From positions 1-6,862 of the forward strand of contig CAINDH010000007.1 in assembly GCA_903847285.1 (NCBI GenBank): a stretch of 6,862 bases of DNA. The letters run 5' to 3'. Source of the stretch: an uncultured Verrucomicrobia subdivision 3 bacterium. GTDB lineage: Bacteria; Verrucomicrobiota; Verrucomicrobiae; Limisphaerales; UBA11358. The notes under the pieces were generated by a model. That model did not search any database and was not told the origin of the DNA. It saw only the letters and a list, made by a program, of their open reading frames with translations. The position numbers and the translations under genes are program-made. Shown here piece after piece: positions 1 through 5,595 of this stretch (position 1 is its first letter; every line of letters starts with the position of its first letter).

Positions 1-1967
1 ACGACGACGTTGGAATCCGGCTGCGTGGCGAGCACGATAGAGTAATTGGTGGTGCCACCCTCAATCACCGTGAACGGATTGGGAACGGTATAAAGAATTG
101 CCGGATTATCGATGTCGATATTGATGAGCGAAACATCCGAAGGATTGATACCGTTGTAGTGCGTGTCCGCGCTGGTCGCAGCGGCAGTGATGATTTTATA
201 AGCCTTGTTGCCATCTTTGCGGAAATCGGCCACTCCGGTGACGGTCACGGTTTGCGGCACGTTCCAGTTGGTGGTGTTGAATGTCAGCGAAGAAACTCCG
301 GGCAAACCTTCCGTCACCGTGTCCGAGGAAAGTCCGATGGCCACATCCGCCGAGGGCGCGCGGTTGAGAAACACGGAGAACTGCGCTGTGCCACCGGCTT
401 CCGTCGTGGTCAATCCATTCGTCGGAGTGACGGTGATGCCGTAGGTTTCGTCATCCACGTTGATGACGGAAACGTCATCGGGATTCAATCCATCGTAGCG
501 CAGGTCGCCGCTGGTAATCGCGGCGAGCACAATCGTGTAGGCTTTGTTTCCATCCGCCACCGCGTCGTCCACACCAGTGACGGTGACGGGCTGCGGAATG
601 TTCCAGTTGGTCGCATTGAACGTGAGCGAGTTGGTCGAGATGATTCCTTCCGAGGTATTGCTGGAAGACAAATTAATAACCACATCATTGGTCGGTGCGA
701 GATCAAGCTGAACGTTAAACGTTGCGGCCAGACCAAACTCAGCCGTATAAAGCGTGTTCGTCGGCGAAACGGTGACGCCCGGCGTCGCAGCGGGAATATA
801 AACGAACGAGCAGACGGGTTCGTTCGTGCAGGCTTCGAGGAGCGGTGGGAAAGCGCCCACGTCACGATTTTCAATGATCCAACTGTTCCCGTCTTTTTCG
901 TAGCTGACAGTGTTGTCAAAGTTGAACGTCTTGCCGCCTTCAGACGAAACCACCAGCACACCCTGATCCGGCGAGCCGCCGGGAATGGTGAGGCGATAGC
1001 GGCCAGCATCTAGATTTGTGCCGACAAACATGGTGGACACCGTGAACGCCGGCGTATTGCCGCTGTATATCAGCGTCACCGCGTTCGTGCCAGTGGCGTC
1101 GAGACCAAATTTTCCGGAAACGACGTTCGTATTGCTGCGCGGCACAAAAACAAACGCGCAGGGATCTTGTTCCAGCGAAGTGCCGTTGGCGAAATTGTCT
1201 TTCACATAAACTTCCCAGGTGCCGTCCCCGTTGGTAGCAGACGAACAATAGTTACCTTCATTCTTGGCATGGTTCACGAGCAATACGCCGGGGTTGGTGC
1301 GGGCGTCGTAGCCCTTGTTGAATAGGCTCACGCGGAACTCGCCGCTCTTCACGAACTTGAAATTGTAGCTGCCCACCGTCGTCACCGAGCTGTTTGCGCA
1401 GATCATGCCGGGCGACGCAGTGTATAGCGTATTTGAACCGCCGTTCACGGCGTTCGTGTTGCGAAACCAGCCGCAAAGCCAGTCGTTCGTGCGGAAATAC
1501 GCCACAGAACAATTAATGTTCAGTTCGCCGCGATCCGATTGCAGATTATTGATGGAGGCCCATAAGCCGGCCGGTCCGCCGTCAAACGTCGGCGCACTGT
1601 AATCTTTTTGCTCACTTGCCAGTTCTCCGTTGTCGCGGCCGTTCTGGGAAATGGAAACGATCGTGACGCCGCCGAGCGCGTCGTCACTGACCACGTCGCC
1701 GATCTGGAAATTGTAATCACCACGATTGGAGCCGGGGCGCACACGAAAATCGTTGATGGTTAACGGCGCGCTCACCGTCACAGAGTTCACCGTGTTGCCG
1801 GTGTCGTTTTGGATGACTTCTAAATTCCCCGCCGAGATATTGTGCGGCGGCGGTTTGGCGAAGATGTCCGTGGCCAGCAGCGCGACGGCCGCTGTTAGAG
1901 CAAGCGTCGTTCCGGCGAAAATTCGCCCGGTGCAAAAGGCAAGGCGGTTGAGGATGTTTTTCTTCAT
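1..1967 (-). CDS. Large secreted repeat protein with Calx-beta-like repeats (C-terminal end outside window)
   Basis: One uninterrupted frame runs from an ATG at 1967 to the left edge: 655 full codons and no stop, so the C-terminus is missing. The start is supported by a typical Sec signal peptide: a basic MKKNILNR start, a hydrophobic stretch at about residues 16-33, and likely cleavage after DIFA at residue 37. No strong Shine-Dalgarno sequence precedes it. Residues about 84-392 hold three degenerate beta-rich modules, each ending in a Cys followed by aromatic and hydrophobic residues. Residues 395-507 and 508-620 are two similar 113-residue units, and a third begins at 621. Each full unit carries a TNWN-PQ-VTVTGV core and an NP-DVS-IN end, resembling Calx-beta-type repeats of bacterial surface proteins. 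It is probably exported and may serve in adhesion or as a surface component. No catalytic motif was seen, and no anchor can be seen because the end is missing. It is divergent in theme from the phosphonate genes and probably functionally unrelated. Confidence 0.88.
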   Translation of the reverse strand, partial: MKKNILNRLAFCTGRIFAGTTLALTAAVALLATDIFAKPPPHNISAGNLEVIQNDTGNTVNSVTVSAPLTINDFRVRPGSNRGDYNFQIGDVVSDDALGGVTIVSISQNGRDNGELASEQKDYSAPTFDGGPAGLWASINNLQSDRGELNINCSVAYFRTNDWLCGWFRNTNAVNGGSNTLYTASPGMICANSSVTTVGSYNFKFVKSGEFRVSLFNKGYDARTNPGVLLVNHAKNEGNYCSSATNGDGTWEVYVKDNFANGTSLEQDPCAFVFVPRSNTNVVSGKFGLDATGTNAVTLIYSGNTPAFTVSTMFVGTNLDAGRYRLTIPGGSPDQGVLVVSSEGGKTFNFDNTVSYEKDGNSWIIENRDVGAFPPLLEACTNEPVCSFVYIPAATPGVTVSPTNTLYTAEFGLAATFNVQLDLAPTNDVVINLSSSNTSEGIISTNSLTFNATNWNIPQPVTVTGVDDAVADGNKAYTIVLAAITSGDLRYDGLNPDDVSVINVDDETYGITVTPTNGLTTTEAGGTAQFSVFLNRAPSADVAIGLSSDTVTEGLPGVSSLTFNTTNWNVPQTVTVTGVADFRKDGNKAYKIITAAATSADTHYNGINPSDVSLINIDIDNPAILYTVPNPFTVIEGGTTNYSIVLATQPDSNVV
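108..446 (-). repeat. Calx-beta-like repeat unit 2 (113 codons)
   Basis: Residues 508-620 of the secreted protein. It starts TYGITVTPTN and contains TNWNVPQTVTVTGVAD, then KDGNKAYKII, and ends NPSDVSLINIDID. It has the same length as unit 1, and the two share DNA identity too: a GTTCCAGTTGG word on the plus strand occurs at 261 and again at 600, exactly 339 nt apart. In this copy the acidic loop after TVTGV is VADFRKDG rather than VDDAVADG, so the two units have begun to diverge. A third unit begins at residue 621 (position 107) and runs off the window. Confidence 0.8.
447..785 (-). repeat. Calx-beta-like repeat unit 1 (113 codons)
   Basis: Residues 395-507 of the secreted protein. It starts TPGVTVSPTN and contains TNWNIPQPVTVTGVDD, then ADGNKAYTIV, and ends NPDDVSVINVDDE. 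It aligns without gaps to the next 113-residue unit. The acidic loops (VDDAVADG, INVDDE) are of the sort that bind calcium in Calx-beta domains, but calcium binding here is inference. Confidence 0.8.
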
Positions 1968-2228
1968 GGTCTCGAATTAGTTTGAGTATGGTTTCAGTTG
2001 GGTTATTGCCGGATATAAAATCTGGAGCGCCGCGAGTTTTCCATTAGGCTCGCGCCGCGCCTCTGTTTTAACTTGGTATGCGAAAAAACCAACCGACGAT
2101 TGGGTGTCAATCCGGCGGCGCCTGTCACAAGCAGGTTGCGAACGTGTGACGACACCTGTAGTGCACGAAGTCGTCACCTCACCGACACATCAGTGTCTGA
2201 ATCGCCATCTGGGAAGCCCCTGAAGAAT
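1968..2228. other. Intergenic region upstream of the secreted-protein gene, downstream of the transporter
   Basis: 261 nt without a supported gene. It must hold the promoter and 5' leader of the minus-strand secreted-protein gene. An AT-rich TTTTATAT (minus strand, 2013-2020) is a possible -10 about 45 nt before the start codon, but no matching -35 is clear at the right distance. A TTGACA (minus strand, 2105-2110) lies too far upstream to pair with it. The half nearer the transporter is crowded with short inverted repeats built on GTGAC and GACAC. No poly-T-tailed terminator was seen after the transporter stop. Confidence 0.5.
2146..2177. promoter_or_regulatory. Perfect 8-bp inverted repeat (possible operator)
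   Basis: GTGACGAC at 2146-2153 and its exact complement GTCGTCAC at 2170-2177 are separated by 16 nt. Neither strand carries a T-tract after it, so a terminator is unlikely. Arm centres lie 24 bp apart, a little over two helical turns, which would suit a dimeric regulator. A further GTCACA at 2124-2129 pairs with TGTGAC at 2145-2150 as a second, overlapping inverted repeat, and GACAC-ATCA-GTGTC sits at 2184-2197. Function is inferred from structure only. Confidence 0.35.
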
Positions 2229-3518
2229 TCAAGCCGCCGTCTCCCGCCAATGTCGACGGTTGCGGGCAAAGAAAACCGCCGCCACCAGCAAGGCTGACAA
2301 TGATAGAACCGCCACCAGCCATCCGGTCGCCACAAACAGATCCAACACGTTACCACCGGGCTTGAAGAAATTTTTCGCCAGTATCACCGCCACGTAACCG
2401 AGATACCCAAAGGCATCCGCCAGATACAGCAGGTAGCCGATGTTGCCCCGTTCGCGCGTCATCGCAATCAGCCGTTCAAAAACGGTGGTGTGGACAGCCA
2501 CGTAAGGCACATACAAACCAAAACCCAGCAGCACGACGAACGCAAATGGCGTCAGGCTTCCCGCCGCCTGCGCGCCCAGTGTGAACAAAATTAAAAATAA
2601 TCCGCCCGCGGCGAGACCGAGGCTCACGAAGAACGCGCGTTGATTGTCGCGCACCAAAACCAGCAAACCGTTGATGACGAGCACGCCAAACGCGACCAGC
2701 ATTTCAGAACGTGCAAAGACGCTGGCATCCGGCTTCGCGCCCAGCCCGGCCCAGATTTCGGGGGCGAAATCCGCCCGCATGCTGCGCAGCACCGTCACCA
2801 GCAGATAGACTAGCGTGATGGCGATCAGCCCCGGCGCGTAGCGGCGAAAAAGCGCGCTGCGTTCGGCGTGATTCATCGGTGCGCGTTCGGAGCGGGCGGC
2901 GATGTCCGCAACGCTCGGCGGTGGAATCTGTTGCAGCATCCAGACAAAACCGGCCAGCGGCAGCAGAAAAATGATTCCCGCCACGCTGGGCATCCAGAGT
3001 TCGGAAATGCCGACCTGCAACAGATACGCACCCACAGATTTCGTGAAACCATCCGCTAGAATAAAACTCGCGCACAAGCCGGCCACGAACGCCTCGGTCA
3101 TTTTTCGGCCTTCTAAAAATCCCAGCACCAAACCGAACACCATGCCGAGTGGAAGTCCGTTCAGAAAAAGACACGCCACATTGTAAGGCGGCGGAATAAG
3201 CGCGAATAGCACGAGCGCCACCTGCGCGAGCAGCACCAGTCCGAACAGCATTTTTGCGCGCCGCGCCGCCGTCATTTCGGCGATGACTTTGATGCCGATG
3301 AATTTTGAAATCGTGTAGCCCAACACCTGCGCCAGCACCAGCCACGTTTTGAATCCAGCCGAGAATGGTTCTGCCGTGTAGCTGCCCGCCGTGAACGGTT
3401 TGCGGAACGCATACATACAGGCGTAAGTCCCGAACGCCGCCAGCACGCACCAGGTCGACATGAACCACGCGTTATGGAATGGCATGCCGGATGGCTTTTT
3501 GGTCGGCGCTTTATTCAT
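2229..3518 (-). CDS. DUF5690-type MFS transporter, candidate organophosphate or phosphonate permease
   Basis: 429 residues with about 12 hydrophobic segments and a hydrophilic central loop (about 198-228), the layout of a major facilitator permease. I recognise the sequence as DUF5690-like. By eye, against E. coli GlpT recalled from memory, helix 1 'YAFRKPF' (R39, K40) matches GlpT 'YLVRKNF' (R45, K46). Helix 2 'YTISKFIG' (K72) matches 'YGFSKFIMG' (K80). Helix 7 'LRSMRADFAP' (R245) matches 'LRYGILDWSP' (R269). A shared FGYLG falls in helix 11. These arginines hold the phosphate in GlpT, so transport of a phosphorylated or phosphonate compound across the inner membrane is a reasonable inference. 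GlpT His165 appears to correspond to K160, so the substrate probably differs. The start is an ATG at 3518; a GTG four codons earlier (3530) is also possible, and neither has a clear ribosome binding site. It lies 154 nt downstream of the AraC gene on the same strand. Confidence 0.85.
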   Translation of the reverse strand: MNKAPTKKPSGMPFHNAWFMSTWCVLAAFGTYACMYAFRKPFTAGSYTAEPFSAGFKTWLVLAQVLGYTISKFIGIKVIAEMTAARRAKMLFGLVLLAQVALVLFALIPPPYNVACLFLNGLPLGMVFGLVLGFLEGRKMTEAFVAGLCASFILADGFTKSVGAYLLQVGISELWMPSVAGIIFLLPLAGFVWMLQQIPPPSVADIAARSERAPMNHAERSALFRRYAPGLIAITLVYLLVTVLRSMRADFAPEIWAGLGAKPDASVFARSEMLVAFGVLVINGLLVLVRDNQRAFFVSLGLAAGGLFLILFTLGAQAAGSLTPFAFVVLLGFGLYVPYVAVHTTVFERLIAMTRERGNIGYLLYLADAFGYLGYVAVILAKNFFKPGGNVLDLFVATGWLVAVLSLSALLVAAVFFARNRRHWRETAA

Positions 3519-3672
3519 GGGCAGGAACACACACGTTGCGGAAAAAATTCATCTGATTTGTGTTTTGTTTGGTGAGCTAAACATCCTCGCAGCCGAGGGT
3601 AAGTTCATTTTGGGTGGCCTCACAAGGGAACGGGGTGTCGTCATTATTTCTTCGGGGAGGCACAACCTGATC

Positions 3673-4650
3673 TCAGACAATCGTTTTAACCAAACTGTAA
3701 CTTGGGCTGCTCAAGTTGTCGTTTTCGCGACATTCTTGCGGCGTAGTCTGGAATTCACGACGAAAGGCTGCGATGAAATGACTACTGGTCTTGAATCCGA
3801 GCTGGTAGCCAACCTCCTTGACCGAAAGTTTGGGATTGCGTAACAGTTCGCGTGCCCGCTCCAGCAACATCCGGTTGTAAAAACTCGCGGGAGCCTGTTG
3901 GGTGGATGCGAAAAAAAGTCGGGCGAAACGTTCTTCACTGCTGCCCAAAAATTGACAAAGATTTTGCAGACGGAAATTTTCTTTGCGACACCAGCGCATG
4001 AATTCATGGGCGCGCACAAAATCCCTTCGTGGTAAACGCGGCGAAAGATCCGCCGCAACTTTGTGGATATGCTTCTGCGGCCACGAGCGCAGGGCCTCGA
4101 CCAGCATCCGCATGGCCAGGGTTTCCACGACGATTTTATGGCCCGGCAAACCACCGCGTAATTCAGCTGCGATATTTCGCGCACAGTCATGCAGCACCTG
4201 ATTTTCCAGCGTGCTCATGAACGCCGGGCTGCTTTCATCGGTCAGCGGCGGCAGGTTGAATTCCTTGACCAGCGGGGCCAGCAAGCGTCGCTCGACAGAG
4301 AGCACCACCGCCTCACAATTTTTGCCGTTGCGAGAACGGTAGCCGCTGGTGTGTTCGATGCCGTGGTTACCAAAGATGGTCTCACCGCGACCCACCACTT
4401 CTGTATGTCCTAACTGCGATTTTACAATCTCGCCATCCAGACATACGACGATGGTGTATTCGGCGTAAGTGTGCGGCTGGAAAACGACATCGGCTTCCGG
4501 GCGAAAATTCTGGACGCACAACCGGCCATCTTCGCGCGTCCAAAAAACACTCGCGGGCTTTAAGTCATTGGCCGGGGTGCACGAAAGCGTCGGCGCAAGA
4601 TTTCCGAGGAAAACTTTGGGCGGCATCGTTTCGTTCACCGATTTGATCAT
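3673..4650 (-). CDS. AraC-family transcriptional regulator
   Basis: 325 residues. The N-terminal part (about 45-120) looks like the cupin-type AraC sensing domain: 'QPHTYAEY', 'GRGETIFGNHGIEH' and surrounding beta strands. The C-terminal part holds the two helix-turn-helix motifs of the family, at about 225-248 (LCQFLGSSEERFARLF) and about 274-308. The second contains the family signature elements LSVKEVGYQLGF, SHFIAAFRREF and TTPQECR. The frame stays open to a further upstream ATG at 4788, but the extra residues look non-native. The ATG at 4650 has an AAGGA ribosome binding site 7 nt upstream, so it was chosen. The gene is divergent from the phosphonatase-like hydrolase and dehydrogenase genes and upstream of the transporter, the classic position for a local regulator. 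It most likely senses a phosphonate or a breakdown intermediate and controls the shared intergenic region. The ligand and sign of control are unknown. Confidence 0.9.
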   Translation of the reverse strand: MIKSVNETMPPKVFLGNLAPTLSCTPANDLKPASVFWTREDGRLCVQNFRPEADVVFQPHTYAEYTIVVCLDGEIVKSQLGHTEVVGRGETIFGNHGIEHTSGYRSRNGKNCEAVVLSVERRLLAPLVKEFNLPPLTDESSPAFMSTLENQVLHDCARNIAAELRGGLPGHKIVVETLAMRMLVEALRSWPQKHIHKVAADLSPRLPRRDFVRAHEFMRWCRKENFRLQNLCQFLGSSEERFARLFFASTQQAPASFYNRMLLERARELLRNPKLSVKEVGYQLGFKTSSHFIAAFRREFQTTPQECRENDNLSSPSYSLVKTIV

Positions 4651-4858
4651 GGTCGAATCCTTAATCTGACTATGATAACCAAAGCAGCCGCTGAATAATG
4701 AAACGTTTGGGTGAAGAACATGTGACGATAAGCAGGCTGGATGATTTGTTTCAAGTTGCGCGGTTTGAAAACGACGGAAACAGAACATCGCTGCGGCTTG
4801 TCAGTGACGCCCGCGAATGGGCAAGATTCAGGGAACAATTTTAAAACAATTAAAACCT
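4651..4858. promoter_or_regulatory. Divergent promoter region between the AraC gene and the hydrolase-dehydrogenase unit
   Basis: 208 nt separate the two start codons and must contain both promoters. An inverted repeat TTTCAA-N10-TTGAAA lies at 4749-4770. Two near-tandem copies of AACAATT (4834-4840 and 4845-4851) are 11 bp apart, one helical turn, and sit immediately before the hydrolase start. AraC-type proteins usually bind direct repeats, so the second element deserves attention, although it lies very close to the start codon. I see no convincing -35/-10 pair on either strand. Confidence 0.5.
4658..4662 (-). promoter_or_regulatory. Ribosome binding site of the AraC gene
   Basis: AAGGA on the minus strand, 7 nt before the ATG at 4650. 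It decides between this start and the upstream in-frame ATG at 4788, which would run the coding region across most of the divergent promoter region. Confidence 0.65.
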
Positions 4859-5593
4859 ATGCCCTCGCCAAAAATAAAACTGGCCATGTTTGACCTGGCT
4901 GGAACCACCATCCGCGATGACGACGCCGTCAGCGGTTGCCTTTTCCGCGCCGCGCAGGAATTCAACCTGTCCACCTCCGCCGAGGAAATCCAACTGCACA
5001 TGGGCACGAACAAGATTCATCTTTACCAATTTCTGATCGCCAAGTCGCAAGGCATCAAAATGGATTTTCGGGATTTTGAAAAAGAGCAGTCGCCGGAGAC
5101 GCTGGATTTTGCCAAAAAGATTTTTCATCGCTACGAGGAGATCATGATCGCTCATTATCGGCGAGAGGTGATCCCGATTGAGGGCGCGGTGGAAACTTTC
5201 CGCTGGTGTCACGACCACGGCATCAAAGTCGCCACCGGCACCGGATTTCATCGCCATATCACCGAGGCGATCATGGACGGCCTCGGTTGGTTGCGGGACG
5301 GTTTGGTGGATGTGGCGGTGGATGTCGAGCACACGCCACATCATCGTGGCCGACCCGCGCCGTTCATGGTTTTTCACGCCATGAGCCAGTTGGATATCCA
5401 GAGCGTCCACGAAGTCATCAAACTTGGCGACACGCCGGCGGATATGCTGGAAGGCCACAACGCGGGTTGTCGCGGCATCATCGGTGTGTTGAGCGGTCCC
5501 CTGCCTATCACGGCGTGGGGCGGCTATCGTCACACACATGTCATCCCGAGCGTGAAAGATCTGCCGCAGTTGATTGAAACTGAATTTTGCTGA
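4859..5593 (+). CDS. Phosphonatase-like HAD hydrolase (PhnX-like)
   Basis: 244 residues from the ATG at 4859. This places the nucleophile Asp at residue 12, the same number as in B. cereus PhnX. An in-frame ATG at 4817 would add 14 residues that look unlike the family. Features seen: HAD motif I as DLAGTT (D12, with A14 in place of the usual second Asp, a hallmark of the phosphonatase group); cap-domain MGTNK at 48-52, whose K52 lines up with the Schiff-base lysine of PhnX (MGLLK, Lys53); motif II around ATGTGFHR (125-132); GRPAP at 164-168 with the characteristic Arg; and motif IV GDTPADMLEG (190-199) with acidic residues D191 and D195. It ends with a PhnX-like 'THVIPSVKDLPQLIE' tail. It fits the clade described in TIGRFAMs as PhnX-like, close to but distinct from phosphonoacetaldehyde hydrolase. 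C-P bond cleavage of an aldehyde phosphonate is the likely reaction, but the substrate is not established. It is probably cotranscribed with the dehydrogenase, which starts 2 nt after its stop. Confidence 0.9.
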   Translation: MPSPKIKLAMFDLAGTTIRDDDAVSGCLFRAAQEFNLSTSAEEIQLHMGTNKIHLYQFLIAKSQGIKMDFRDFEKEQSPETLDFAKKIFHRYEEIMIAHYRREVIPIEGAVETFRWCHDHGIKVATGTGFHRHITEAIMDGLGWLRDGLVDVAVDVEHTPHHRGRPAPFMVFHAMSQLDIQSVHEVIKLGDTPADMLEGHNAGCRGIIGVLSGPLPITAWGGYRHTHVIPSVKDLPQLIETEFC

Positions 5594-5595
5594 TC

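Noticed and set aside
159..1013. Long plus-strand open frame of 284 codons (and others opposite the secreted-protein gene)
   Set aside because: The translation is Arg/Gly/His rich and low in hydrophobic structure, typical of an antisense shadow. The minus-strand frame opposite has a signal peptide and periodic repeats.
2105..2110. TTGACA (minus strand) as a -35 box for the secreted-protein gene
   Set aside because: No -10-like hexamer lies 16-18 nt downstream; the TATAT-containing candidate at 2013-2020 is far out of range.
2146..2177. Reading the 8-bp inverted repeat as a Rho-independent terminator of the transporter gene
   Set aside because: The loop is 16 nt and no T-tract follows on the minus strand, so an operator or chance structure is more likely.
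2704..3468. 254-codon minus-strand open frame inside the transporter gene
   Set aside because: It lies in another frame of the same strand; its composition is not protein-like, while the overlapping frame gives a coherent 12-TM permease.
3519..3672. Possible small gene between the AraC gene and the transporter
   Set aside because: The plus-strand frame here overlaps both genes antisense, and nothing in the 154 nt shows a ribosome binding site with a protein-like reading frame.
4651..4788. N-terminal extension of the AraC protein from the in-frame ATG at 4788 (46 extra residues)
   Set aside because: The extension is Cys, His and Gln rich and unlike AraC sensor domains, and it would fill the divergent promoter region. 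The ATG at 4650 has an AAGGA ribosome binding site.
4817..4858. Start of the hydrolase at the ATG at 4817
   Set aside because: It adds 14 residues before the conserved MPSPKIKLAMFD start and has no ribosome binding site. The ATG at 4859 puts the nucleophile at residue 12, as in PhnX.
4850..5539. 229-codon minus-strand open frame opposite the hydrolase
   Set aside because: It is antisense to a gene with intact HAD motifs, and no recognisable domain is seen in it.
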